A stretch of DNA of 64,000 bases from Terrabacter sp. MAHUQ-38 (GTDB lineage Bacteria; Actinomycetota; Actinomycetes; Actinomycetales; Dermatophilaceae). Below are positions 34,805 through 43,320 of this stretch, piece by piece. The notes below the pieces were generated by a model. That model was given only the letters and a program-made list of their open reading frames with translations. It made no database searches and was not told where the DNA came from. A program made the translations under genes and the position numbers. Numbering within the stretch: position 1 is the first letter of the stretch; each line of letters starts with the position of its first letter. The stretch covers positions 744,001 through 808,000 of the forward strand of contig NZ_JACVCU010000001.1 in assembly GCF_014518425.1 (NCBI RefSeq). Reading direction: 5' to 3'.

Positions 34805-35328
34805 GCGCCGATCCAGCGGACTGCGGACCTCATGCATGCTTCTCCTGCGGGCACGATGGACAGGTGCGAGGGACGCCATTCACCGCACCCGCTACGGCGA
34901 GGCGACCGGCGTGCTGATGCCGGTCTCCGACATCGCCGACCGTGACCGATGCCGCCTGAAGCAATCCGGGCGGTAGACGCCCCCCGTCGGAGTACGCGCT
35001 CGACATCGACGTCGGGCCCTGTTGCAGGGGAAGACCGCAGGGGGGTCACCGGCCTCATCCCAGCCGTTGTCCCGCACCTGCGCGACGGCAACCCGACGAA
35101 GGTCCACGGCGTGCCGGCCGTGGTCGGCACCGTCCCCTCCCTGCTGAACGCCAACCCTGGCGGGGGCGCTGCCGCGGTCGCGTCCGACATGCGCGCCGAC
35201 TGCGGGCGGCATGTCGATCCGGGTAGATGCACCCCTCGGGTGCACTCGGAGTCGTTGGCACCCAACGCCTTTGTCCGACACGAGGTCCGAGACCGACTGG
35301 GTTGCGAAGCGGCGTTCGGAGACCCGCC
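34805..35328. other. 524-bp region without a recognisable gene
   Basis: Several open frames exist but none has a convincing start, ribosome site or family match. A plus-strand frame at 34949-35383 gives VTGLIPAVVPHLRDGNPTKVHGVPAVVG, which looks partly protein-like, but it overlaps the nitrilase gene antisense. The region may hold remnants of decayed genes. Confidence 0.4.
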
Positions 35329-36156
35329 TCAGAACAGGGTGCGCACCCGGCTGCGCTCGTCGGTGACCCGGCGCCCGTCGTAGATGTCGCCGGCTCGCGC
35401 CAATGCCCGCCAGGGCCGAGCAAGGTCGAGGGCGCCGCGCAGCGCGGGGTCTTCTCGATCCAGCGTTCCCACGACCAGCCCCGGCTCGCCGCCAACATCG
35501 GCAAGCACCTCGCCGTGCGGCCCGATGAGCCCGGAGTGGAACAGATGCGCGGTCTGCGCCGGCACCGACAAGCTCACCCAATAGTTGTGGATCGCAGCGT
35601 AGGCGCGGGCCTTGGTCGCATAGATCGCATCGACCGGATAGGCCGACAGCAGCAAGCAGTCAACGCCACGCTGGTCGTAGTCCGCGAAGAGCTCAGAGAA
35701 GTTGATCTCGATGCAGATCGCCATGCCGAAGCGGAAGCCGTCAACGTCGAAGACCACCGGCTCGAAGCCGGGCGTGTAGAACCGGGTGACCTCGGTGTGC
35801 GAGCACTTCCGCTTGTCGTAGCGGTCGACGAGCTTCCCCTCCTCGGAGATCACGTAGAGGCTGTTGTGCGGCCAGTTCGGCGACGTCAACGGGTGAGCAG
35901 ACCCGAGCACAACCCAGATCCCCAGCTCGCCTGCAAGCCTGGCGACATCCTCCAGCTCGGCGCGTGCGACCGCCCACTCGACGTCATCCCAGGCGGCCAC
36001 GTTCTCGACCGCGTAGCCCGACAGGAACCCCTCGGGGAAGTGAGCCAGCCGTGCGCCCGACGCCGCGGCCACCCGTAGCATCCGGCGCACCTCCGCACCG
36101 TTCGCGCGGGGATCAGCGGACGCGGTCGGCTGGCAGGTGGCGATCGCGAGGCTCAT
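35329..36156 (-). CDS. carbon-nitrogen hydrolase (nitrilase superfamily)
   Basis: Encodes 275 residues. The Glu-Lys-Cys triad is visible as Glu42 (HFPEGFLSGY), Lys115 (YDKRKCSH) and Cys148 (MAICIEINF). Such enzymes hydrolyse amides or nitriles in the cytoplasm; the substrate is not evident. It is divergent from the peptidase S51 gene, with 162 bp between starts. Confidence 0.9.
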   Translation of the reverse strand: MSLAIATCQPTASADPRANGAEVRRMLRVAAASGARLAHFPEGFLSGYAVENVAAWDDVEWAVARAELEDVARLAGELGIWVVLGSAHPLTSPNWPHNSLYVISEEGKLVDRYDKRKCSHTEVTRFYTPGFEPVVFDVDGFRFGMAICIEINFSELFADYDQRGVDCLLLSAYPVDAIYATKARAYAAIHNYWVSLSVPAQTAHLFHSGLIGPHGEVLADVGGEPGLVVGTLDREDPALRGALDLARPWRALARAGDIYDGRRVTDERSRVRTLF

Positions 36157-36318
36157 TTGCGCATCATGGCAGGCTCCCCTGACCATGGACGGCGCGGTCA
36201 GCCCACTTCTTCGCCCGCGGCCTCGTACGCTGCCGCTTGTCCGTCGAGATCCCGGATCTGCGCGGGCTCGCGACCCGAATCTCCTGGTGAGGCAACGACA
36301 AAGCCCAGGAAGGGCACC

Positions 36319-36975
36319 ATGAAGTTTCTTCTCACGTCCGGCGGCGTCACCAACACGAGCATCCGCGATGCCCTGGTCGACTTGCTGGGCAAGCCGATCG
36401 CAGACTGCGACGCGCTCTGCATCCCGACGGCGGAGTACGGCCACCCCAGCTGTACGCCGGCCTCGGCCTGGCGCTTCATCGCCGGCCAGACCCCGGGACC
36501 CATGTGCGACCTGGGCTGGAAGTCGGTCGGCGTGCTCGAGCTGACAGCGCTGCCCAGCATCGGCGAGGAGCGCTGGGTGCCCTGGGTCCGGGAGGCTGAC
36601 GTCCTGCTGGTGGACGGCGGCGACGCGACGTACCTGTGCCACTGGATGCGGCAGTCAGGGCTGGCGGACCTCCTGCAATCGCTGCCCGAGACGGTGTGGG
36701 TGGGGGTGAGCGCCGGAAGCATGGTGATGACCCCACGGATCGGTGACGACTTCGTCAACTGGACGCCACCTGAGGGAGGCGACAGAACCCTGGGCGTCGT
36801 CGACTTCTCGATCTTCCCGCACCTGGGTCACGAACTCATGCCGGAGAACACCATGGCCGAGGCGGAGAGATGGGCGGCCGACATCGCCGGACCGGCGTAC
36901 GCCATCGACGACCAGACGGCCATCAAGGTGACCGACGGCACCGTCCAGATCATCTCCGAGGGGCACTGGCAGTAG
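36319..36975 (+). CDS. peptidase S51 family (peptidase E/cyanophycinase-like)
   Basis: Encodes 218 residues. The nucleophile elbow WVGVSAGSMVM places Ser131 in GxSxG, and DVLLVDGGDATYLCHWMR is the typical upstream strand. Family members cleave Asp-X dipeptides (PepE) or cyanophycin; at this length PepE-like activity is more likely. AGGAAGGG precedes ATG 36319. Confidence 0.9.
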   Translation: MKFLLTSGGVTNTSIRDALVDLLGKPIADCDALCIPTAEYGHPSCTPASAWRFIAGQTPGPMCDLGWKSVGVLELTALPSIGEERWVPWVREADVLLVDGGDATYLCHWMRQSGLADLLQSLPETVWVGVSAGSMVMTPRIGDDFVNWTPPEGGDRTLGVVDFSIFPHLGHELMPENTMAEAERWAADIAGPAYAIDDQTAIKVTDGTVQIISEGHWQ

Positions 36976-37065
36976 TTCCCTTGATAGCCGCGCCCAACAG
37001 CGATCCGCTGGACAGGACACCCGTTCCTGCCCCGTCGGAACGGGGTGAGCTGGTGGGCTTGATGG

Positions 37066-37419
37066 TCACGGATCGTGGCGTCGGGTCCCCCGAACGAAGC
37101 CTGCAACGAAACCCAGAAGCAGAAGCCCGACAGCACCGACGACGACCGCCACCGTCCTGCGGCCGGTCACGACCACCAGACCCGGCACCGTCGCGGGCTC
37201 AGGTAGGGGCTCGTACGCGAACCAGCCGAACGCCGTCTCTCCTGGCTCTCCGGACCAGAGCACCCATGCGGTCACCAGGGTCGCGACGGCAAGGACGACG
37301 GGTCTGCGCGAGGTCCAAGAGCCGGCGTTCTCGCGGCTGGCGGAGCGGCACCGTCGGGAGCTGCACGTGCACTGTGTGGACGGCTTTGTCGCTGCTCGTG
37401 ATCTCGTTGGTCCCGCCAC
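37066..37419 (-). CDS. small membrane protein, uncertain N-terminus
   Basis: The C-terminal 75 residues are clearly protein-like: one hydrophobic segment (VVLAVATLVTAWVLW), a GWFAYEPLPEP loop, then a second (TVAVVVGAVGLLLLGFVAGFV) and a basic tail. The first 40 residues from ATG 37419 are Ser/Thr/Arg-rich and lie antisense to the DUF6069-like fragment, so the true start may be lost. Function is unknown. Confidence 0.5.
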   Translation of the reverse strand: MAGPTRSRAATKPSTQCTCSSRRCRSASRENAGSWTSRRPVVLAVATLVTAWVLWSGEPGETAFGWFAYEPLPEPATVPGLVVVTGRRTVAVVVGAVGLLLLGFVAGFVRGTRRHDP

Positions 37420-37580
37420 TCACCTCCGGGGCAGACACCGCGACCACCACCGCCCTCATCGGGCTACACCTCGTCGCTGCGACGGTGACGATCCCCGCCC
37501 TCACGCGGAGCCTTCACGCCCGCGCGGATCGAGACCGTCGCGGTCCGCGGCGCGTTCCGGAGACACGGCGGTCGGCGTGA
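37374..37580 (+). pseudogene. 3' fragment of a DUF6069-like membrane protein gene
   Basis: Encodes VWTALSLLVISLVPPLTSG and TTTALIGLHLVAATVTIPAL, matching the C-terminal half of DUF6069 family proteins. No N-terminal half is found upstream in any plus frame; that DNA encodes the divergent small membrane protein instead. I interpret it as a 5'-truncated gene. GTG 37374 could still initiate a short product. Confidence 0.5.
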
Positions 37581-37657
37581 TGCCGATTGCCGTGTCGCTC
37601 GCGCCCCGGCGTACTAGCGTGGTGGCGATCGTGATCCGTCGGCAGGAGGTGAGACCC

Positions 37658-37717
37658 ATGAACGCAGTATCCGCACCGGGTGCTCCCCCGCAGTCCACGA
37701 TGCCGCGACTGAGCTAG
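37658..37717 (+). CDS. 19-codon ORF with strong ribosome site upstream of the patatin-like gene
   Basis: ATG 37658 has GGCAGGAGG ending eight bases upstream, the best Shine-Dalgarno in the neighbourhood. It encodes 19 residues (MNAVSAPGAPPQSTMPRLS) and ends 45 bases before the patatin-like start. TACTAG near 37610 with TTGCCG 19 bp upstream could be its promoter. It could be a leader peptide or a remnant. The translation has no Cys and resembles no known RiPP precursor. Confidence 0.45.
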   Translation: MNAVSAPGAPPQSTMPRLS

Positions 37718-37762
37718 TCGCCACCGGGAGTGCCCACAGGCAACTCGCGAAAGGCGACTCCC

Positions 37763-38752
37763 ATGAACACAACACCTTCTTCATCTCTGCACTTCACGCC
37801 GACGACGGCCTCCGGCCGGCCGGTGCCCGACGAGGATCAGCCACAGCTCGACGCCACAAGGCGGGTACGCGCCGAAGGTGAGCGAGCGTTGGTCCTCGGT
37901 GGTGGAGGATCGGCAGGCAATGCGTGGGTGATCGGCGTCGTCGCCGGCCTGTTCGATGCCGGGTTGGACGTGACCGACGCCGACCTGATCGTCGGGACAT
38001 CAGCCGGGTCGACGGCCGCGGCCCAGATCACCAGCGCGACCACGATGGAACTGCTTTCCGGCATCCTCACCGCTGCGCCCCAGCAACGGACTGGCCCCGT
38101 CAGATCCCACGCCGGACCCTTTCCAGGGTCGGTGGTGAACCATGTGGAGCGAACGGGCGCGATCATCGCCGCCGCTGAGGATGCGGTCGACATGCGTCGC
38201 AGAATGGGTGCGGCAGCCCTGGAACTGGACGCCGCGTCGGACGGCTCCATGTCTGAGCGGTGGCGCGACACCGTCGCCGCACGGTTGCCGAGCCAGCACT
38301 GGCCGGAACGAACGGTGCTCATCACGGCGGTCGATGCCCGAACCGGTGAACCGGTCGCCTTCGACCGGCACAGCGGAGTCGACCTGGCGGACGCCATAGC
38401 CGCCAGCTGTGCAAGTGGCTCTCCCCACGCGATCGGCGGCAACCTCTACATCGACGGCGGCTACCGACGCAACGAGAACGCCGATCTGGCAGCCGGACAC
38501 GCACGCGTGCTGGTGCTGTCACCCTTCGCCGGGAGAACACGGCATCCGCGGGAGTGGGGCACACATCTTGCAGCGCAGGTCGACGAGCTGCTGGCACGCG
38601 GCAGCAGAGTCGAGACCATCTTCCCGGACAGCGACTCCGAGCACATGTTCGGTGCCAATGCGATGGATCCGTCGCTGCGTCCGCCCGCGGCTCGAGCCGG
38701 TTACGACCAAGGCAGAGCGCTTGCCGGGCAGCTCACCGAGTTCTGGCGCTGA
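37763..38752 (+). CDS. patatin-like phospholipase
   Basis: Encodes 329 residues. Oxyanion loop LVLGGGGSAGNAWVIG, nucleophile elbow LIVGTSAGS (Ser80) and IDGGYRRNENADLA for the catalytic Asp define the patatin family. It is unrelated in detail to the patatin at 19-20 kb. A 44-residue Pro/Thr-rich N-terminus precedes the domain. Probably cytoplasmic, acting on acyl lipids. Confidence 0.88.
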   Translation: MNTTPSSSLHFTPTTASGRPVPDEDQPQLDATRRVRAEGERALVLGGGGSAGNAWVIGVVAGLFDAGLDVTDADLIVGTSAGSTAAAQITSATTMELLSGILTAAPQQRTGPVRSHAGPFPGSVVNHVERTGAIIAAAEDAVDMRRRMGAAALELDAASDGSMSERWRDTVAARLPSQHWPERTVLITAVDARTGEPVAFDRHSGVDLADAIAASCASGSPHAIGGNLYIDGGYRRNENADLAAGHARVLVLSPFAGRTRHPREWGTHLAAQVDELLARGSRVETIFPDSDSEHMFGANAMDPSLRPPAARAGYDQGRALAGQLTEFWR

Positions 38753-38896
38753 CGCCCACGAAACCAGTCGACTCCAACAGGGGCAAGGAACCTGCTCCCC
38801 CTGCCACTTCCAAGGTACAGCGGAGAGGGGGGCTTGCGGCAAGGCACCCGTCGTGGCCCAGACTTTCCGGTCGTGCCGAGGAAAGCGAGGACTGAC

Positions 38897-40378
38897 ATGA
38901 ACGACGTGACGATCGTCGGAAGCGGGCCCACCGGCCTGATGCTGGCGGGAGAGCTGGCGTTGGCGGGGGTGGATGTCGTGGTCCTGGAGCGACGTTCGAC
39001 CCCGGACCTGATCGGCACTCGCGCCCGCGGGTTCCACTCGCGAACTCTGGAGATCTTCGACCAGCGCGGCATCGCCGACCGGTTCCTCGTCGCGGGACGG
39101 ACCAGTCAGGCGCTGAGCTTCGCCAACACCGCACTCGAGGTCGCGAGCCTTCCCACGCGGCATCCGTACACCCTCGGGCTGTCGCAGAGTCACATCGAGC
39201 GGATCCTGCGCGGGTGGGTCGAGGAGCTGGAGGTGCCGATTCATCGCGGGGTCGAGGTCATCGGCTTCGCCCAGGACGACGCGGGTGTCGACCTCCACCT
39301 CGCCGAGGGCGAGGCGCGGCGGACGGCATACGTGGTCGGCGCCGACGGTGGACGCAGCGTCATCCGCAAGACAGCCGGCATCGAGTTCGTGGGTGCGCGG
39401 GCGACCCGCAGCCATCTCATCGCCGAGGTCGAGGTGACCGAGCAACCGCCCACCGGCATCCGGCATGACGACGTCGGGATCCACGGCATCAACGTGATGG
39501 ACGACGGGAGGACGGCAGGGATCGTCGTGACCGAGCCCCAGATCGGCGCCGCCACCGAACCGACGCTCACGGATCTCAGCCGGGCACTGACAGCCGTGTA
39601 CGGCACGGACTTCGGGATCCACGATCCTTCGTTCATCTCGAGGTTCACCGATGCCACCCTGCAGGCGGCCGCCTACCGCTGTGGGCGGGTGCTGCTCGCC
39701 GGAGACGCCGCGCACACGCATCCACCTACCGGAGGGCAGGGGATCGGCCTCGGTGTACAGGATGCGGTCAACCTCGGGTGGAAGCTCGCCCAGGTCGTTC
39801 AGGGCGTTTCACCCGAGGCCCTCCTGGACACCTACTACGCGGAGCGGCACCCCACCACGGCTCGCGTCCTGAGGAATGTCATGACGCAAGCCCTCCTCCA
39901 GCGGGGCGACACGCGAACCGAGGCGATGCGCGACACGATCGCCGAGATGCTGAGCTTCGACGGACCGCGCACTCAGCTCGCCGGGCTCCTGTCCGGGCTC
40001 GACGTGGCCTACGACCTCGGTGACGGGCACCACCCCTTGCTGGGACGCCGCATGCCCGATCTCGACCTGTTCACAGCCCACGGCCCGCGGCGGGTCTTCG
40101 AGCTGCTTCACGACGCCCGGCCCGTGCTGCTCAACTTCGGCGAGCCCGGCAGCATCGAGCTCACCCCGTGGGCGAGCCGTGTCCAGCAGGTCCACGCCGA
40201 CCACACCGAGACGTGGGTGCTACCAGTCATCGGCACCGTCACTGCTCCCACCGCCGTGTTGATCCGGCCCGATGGTCACGTCGGGTGGGTCGGCAACGGA
40301 GCACAGACGGGACTCAAAGAAGCTCTGACGACCTGGTTCGGACCAGCCACGAGTCCGGATCCCGCCCCGGTGACCTGA
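38897..40378 (+). CDS. FAD-dependent aromatic monooxygenase (PHBH/rifampicin monooxygenase-like)
   Basis: Encodes 493 residues. FAD dinucleotide fold VTIVGSGPTGLMLAGELALAG, the DG motif VVGADGGRSVIRK and the GD motif LLAGDAAHTHPPTGGQGIGLGVQDAVNLGWKL are complete, and a thioredoxin-like C-terminal domain is suggested by the final 100 residues. Family members hydroxylate aromatics, tailor polyketides or inactivate rifampicin. No biosynthetic genes are adjacent, so detoxification is the simplest guess. It is one of only two genes in the 30-46 kb segment with a CGGCATAC motif. Confidence 0.9.
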   Translation: MNDVTIVGSGPTGLMLAGELALAGVDVVVLERRSTPDLIGTRARGFHSRTLEIFDQRGIADRFLVAGRTSQALSFANTALEVASLPTRHPYTLGLSQSHIERILRGWVEELEVPIHRGVEVIGFAQDDAGVDLHLAEGEARRTAYVVGADGGRSVIRKTAGIEFVGARATRSHLIAEVEVTEQPPTGIRHDDVGIHGINVMDDGRTAGIVVTEPQIGAATEPTLTDLSRALTAVYGTDFGIHDPSFISRFTDATLQAAAYRCGRVLLAGDAAHTHPPTGGQGIGLGVQDAVNLGWKLAQVVQGVSPEALLDTYYAERHPTTARVLRNVMTQALLQRGDTRTEAMRDTIAEMLSFDGPRTQLAGLLSGLDVAYDLGDGHHPLLGRRMPDLDLFTAHGPRRVFELLHDARPVLLNFGEPGSIELTPWASRVQQVHADHTETWVLPVIGTVTAPTAVLIRPDGHVGWVGNGAQTGLKEALTTWFGPATSPDPAPVT

Positions 40379-40439
40379 CCTGACGGGCTCAGTCATCCGT
40401 TCCGTGGGAAGTGGGCGGTTCAGTGGAAGAGTGCGAAGA

Positions 40440-40955
40440 GTGATCCTTCCGGACGTCCGCGATCCGCGCTTCGTGACCATCCGCCGCGGCGGGACCCTCA
40501 CGGACTCGGACCACCATCTGCTCGCTCTGTGGGCGGCGTCGTGCGCGGAGCACGTCCTCCACCTCTTCGAGTCGGCCCGGCCAGAGGACCCGCGACCACG
40601 CGACGCGATCGCGCAGGCTCGGGCGTGGGTGCGTGGCGAGGTCAAGATGATGCAGGCCCGGGCGGCAGGTGGCCATGCCATGGGCGCGGCCAGAGACCTG
40701 CGGGGCGCCGCACGGTTTGCAGCGTACGCCGCTGGTCAGGCCGCGTGCGTCCCTCACGTCGCTGCGCACGAGCTGGGTGCCGCCGCCTACGCGATCAAGG
40801 CCGCGCGTGCTGCCGTGCCGAACGGCCAGAGTGAGGCGGCCGGGCGGGGCGAGTGTCAGTGGCAGCGTGACCAGCTCCCGACCGCGATTCGCGAACTCGT
40901 CCTCGACGACCAGCGGCTGCGGAACGACATCTGCTGGTCGGTGTTCGACTGCTGA
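40440..40955 (+). CDS. putative immunity protein (Imm5-like)
   Basis: Encodes about 171 residues from GTG 40440, with GGAAGA nine bases upstream; the frame is open to GTG 40404. DPRFVTIRRGGTLTDSDHHLLALWAASCAEHVLHLFE followed by Ala-rich helices and HELGAAAYAIKA matches Imm5-like proteins, which are predicted to neutralise polymorphic toxins. No toxin gene was seen beside it, so it may be an orphan. The family assignment comes from recall of the pattern, not a search. Confidence 0.7.
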   Translation: MILPDVRDPRFVTIRRGGTLTDSDHHLLALWAASCAEHVLHLFESARPEDPRPRDAIAQARAWVRGEVKMMQARAAGGHAMGAARDLRGAARFAAYAAGQAACVPHVAAHELGAAAYAIKAARAAVPNGQSEAAGRGECQWQRDQLPTAIRELVLDDQRLRNDICWSVFDC

Positions 40956-41039
40956 GCCGCCTGTTGCGATGGGCCACGGCGCGCCCGTGTGTGAAGGTCG
41001 CCATGTGACATCAGAGGTCCGCGACGGAGCCGGATTCTC

Positions 41040-41282
41040 TTGTCGCTCTTGGTGTGCGCTCTCAGCCTGACCCTGGCGGCATGTTCGACTGCGCGCGTCC
41101 CGATGCCGGCCGACGATGCCACACCCGAGCAGGTTGTCCGGGCGTACGCAGATGCGGTCCACGCCGGTGACTGCGAAACGGCCGATGCACTCACAGACGG
41201 CCGTGCGCGTAGCTGGTGCGGCGATGTCGACATCAGCGCGCTGAAGGTGACCGAGAGGACGCAGGAGAACCGGGCCAGATGA
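41040..41282 (+). CDS. short lipoprotein, probably truncated
   Basis: A TTG at 41040 opens 80 residues with lipobox LTLAAC and then ATPEQVVRAYADAVHAGDCETADALT, typical of NTF2-like/DUF4878-type secreted proteins. Such proteins usually run on for 50-70 further residues; here the frame stops soon after the second helix (WCGDVDISALKVTERTQ). This suggests 3' truncation or a frameshift. The stop overlaps an ATG (41279) that opens the LanC-like frame. Confidence 0.5.
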   Translation: MSLLVCALSLTLAACSTARVPMPADDATPEQVVRAYADAVHAGDCETADALTDGRARSWCGDVDISALKVTERTQENRAR

Positions 41283-41371
41283 CCTGGCCGCCAGGACGAA
41301 CGGTCGATGGACTCACCGTCGCGCGCACCGCGGCGGCTCACTGCCGGGCAGCCGCGGGATACGGTCCGGAC

Positions 41372-42562
41372 ATGCAGCCCAGTGGTCGCAGACGTCGAGC
41401 CCACGCCACTGAGGACCTTGCCCGCTCCGCGGTCGACTGGATGCTCGCGAGTCCCGGGAAGGACTGGGAGCAGCCTTCGCTGTACCACGGTCGAGCGGGC
41501 GTCCTCCTGGCCCTGCAGGAGGCGCGTGCCCAGTTCGACGACCCGCGCTATGACGAGGCCCTCGAGCAGGGCTGTGACGCTCTGGCTGCCGACGTCGGCC
41601 AGGTCGAGGACTGCTCGCTGTACTTCGGGCTGACCGGGATCGCGTTCACTCTCCACGCCCTCGGCCGGGAGGCTGCTGCTCGCACGGCTCTTCGCCGCAT
41701 ACGTGAACGATCCGAGCGGGGTCGGTGGAGCACGATGTTCGAGCTGTTCGCCGGCAACGCCGGCGTGGGGTTGGGCGCCCTCCGCTGTGGTGACGTGGAG
41801 CTGGCCGTCGACGCTGTCACGCCATACGTGTCGACCGCGACCAGGACTGCGCACGGCGTGAACTGGCCGGTGCGGCCCACCCCGCCCCGGTCGCATCACA
41901 TCGCCCACGGGACCCTCGGCATCGTCTACGCCCTGGCCGCCGTCGGGCGAGCCGCAGACAGGACCGATCTGGTCGAGCTCGCGATCGAGGGAGCCGCCGA
42001 CGTCGTCGCTCGTGACGAAGCCGGCCCCGACGGCTTCCTGGTGCCCCACTCCGACCCGCCCCACCGTCCGGAGCTCATCGAGCGCTTCAGCCTCGGCTGG
42101 TGCAACGGGCCGGCGGGTGATGCCCAGGTGTTCCGGCTGCTCGGCCAGGTCACCGGGCAGGAGTCTTGGGGCCGACTCGCCGACCGGTGCTGGCGCACGG
42201 TCACCGCGTCCGGCCTGCCGCGACGGATCCGGCACGGGTTCTGGGACAACAACGGGCGATGCTGCGGGACCGCCGGCGTGCTGGCGCTGGCCTGTGACCG
42301 CATCGTCGAGGACGGCGACACCTTCGACTTCGCCGACGTCCTTGTGGACGATCTCGTCGCCCGAGCCAGCCGGGACCGATCCGGTGCACGCTGGTCCAAC
42401 TACGAGCACCGCGCGACACCCCCAGATCTCGAGCCCCGACCCGGATGGGCGATGGGCAGTGCCGGCATCGTGCGCGAGCTGCTCCGCTACTCCCGGCTCT
42501 GCACCGGCAGCTCGGACACCTACGCCGTCGCGTGGCCGGACCATCCATCGACGACGAGGTGA
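41372..42562 (+). CDS. stand-alone LanC-like (lanthionine synthetase C family) protein with CCG zinc motif
   Basis: Encodes 396 residues with seven Gly-rich turns of an alpha/alpha toroid, including YHGRAGVLLAL, LFAGNAGVGLGA, AHGTLGIVYAL, WCNGPAGD and WAMGSAGIVRELL. Zinc ligands are predicted as Cys244 (WCNG) and Cys297-Cys298 (CCG), where LanC normally has CHG. CCG occurs in some promiscuous LanM enzymes. The Tyr of the usual WCYG is Asn. LanC domains add Cys thiols to dehydroamino acids. No dehydratase or precursor gene was found nearby, so a peptide cyclase role is unproven. ATG 41279 is an alternative upstream start. Confidence 0.8.
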   Translation: MQPSGRRRRAHATEDLARSAVDWMLASPGKDWEQPSLYHGRAGVLLALQEARAQFDDPRYDEALEQGCDALAADVGQVEDCSLYFGLTGIAFTLHALGREAAARTALRRIRERSERGRWSTMFELFAGNAGVGLGALRCGDVELAVDAVTPYVSTATRTAHGVNWPVRPTPPRSHHIAHGTLGIVYALAAVGRAADRTDLVELAIEGAADVVARDEAGPDGFLVPHSDPPHRPELIERFSLGWCNGPAGDAQVFRLLGQVTGQESWGRLADRCWRTVTASGLPRRIRHGFWDNNGRCCGTAGVLALACDRIVEDGDTFDFADVLVDDLVARASRDRSGARWSNYEHRATPPDLEPRPGWAMGSAGIVRELLRYSRLCTGSSDTYAVAWPDHPSTTR

Positions 42563-42661
42563 CCGCACCTGCCAGGGCGAGGACGTCACCCACGGCGACC
42601 GCAACGGATCATCATCGGGCCTGCGCAGGAGATTGGCGCACGAGCGACGTAGCGTCGCAGG

Positions 42662-43315
42662 ATGCGCAACTTTCTGGTGACGGACGCGGTCCGCTCGTAC
42701 GCAGTTGACCATGGCAGCTGGCGCCCCGACCCGGTCGTGCGTGGGCTTCGGTCCGCCACCGCTGCGCTGGGCGATGTCGCGAAGATGCAGATCGGTGACG
42801 ACCAGGGCCAGCTGCTCACGATGCTCGCTCGGCTGATCGGTGCGCGTCGCGCCGTCGAGGTGGGGACGTTCACCGGCTACTCGAGCCTGTGCATCGCTCG
42901 TGGCCTGGTCGACGGCGGCTCGCTGCTGTGCTGCGACATCAGCGAGGAATGGACCGCGATCGCGCGGCGGGCCTGGGTCGAGGCCGGCGTGGCAGACCGG
43001 GTCGAGCTGCGCATCGCCCCGGCGCTCGACACCCTGCGTTCGCTGCCCGAGCGGCCCGAGATCGACCTCGTCTTCATCGACGCGGACAAGCCCGGGTACG
43101 CGGCGTACTGGGCGGAGCTGGTGCCGAGGGTGCGCCCCGGCGGGCTGCTACTGGCCGACAACGTGCTGTGGAGCGGCAGGATCACCGACGACGACGGGAC
43201 GGATGCGGACACGGCCGCCCTGCGCGCCTTCAACGACCTGGTGGCTGCCGACGACCGCGTCGAGTCAGTGGTCCTGACGGCGTTCGACGGGTTGACCATC
43301 GCGCGGCGGGTGTGA
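42662..43315 (+). CDS. class I SAM O-methyltransferase (CCoAOMT-like, family 3)
   Basis: Encodes 217 residues. AVEVGTFTGYSSLCIARGL is motif I, LVFIDADKPGYAAYW supplies the metal-binding Asp residues and LLADNVLWSGR is also conserved. These enzymes methylate vicinal hydroxyls of catechol-like substrates using a divalent metal. It follows the LanC-like gene by 99 bases on the same strand and may share its transcript. Confidence 0.92.
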   Translation: MRNFLVTDAVRSYAVDHGSWRPDPVVRGLRSATAALGDVAKMQIGDDQGQLLTMLARLIGARRAVEVGTFTGYSSLCIARGLVDGGSLLCCDISEEWTAIARRAWVEAGVADRVELRIAPALDTLRSLPERPEIDLVFIDADKPGYAAYWAELVPRVRPGGLLLADNVLWSGRITDDDGTDADTAALRAFNDLVAADDRVESVVLTAFDGLTIARRV

Positions 43316-43320
43316 AGGAC

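Noticed and set aside
34949-35383. Plus-strand open frame of 144 codons in the gap before the nitrilase gene
   Set aside because: It has no ribosome site or family match, and its 3' end is antisense to the nitrilase gene.
37658-37717. 19-residue ORF considered as a RiPP precursor for the LanC-like protein
   Set aside because: It has no Cys, lies 3.7 kb away with unrelated genes between, and has no leader/core pattern.
42563-42661. Gap after the LanC-like gene searched for a precursor peptide
   Set aside because: It contains no start with a ribosome site that leads to a Ser/Thr/Cys-rich short ORF.
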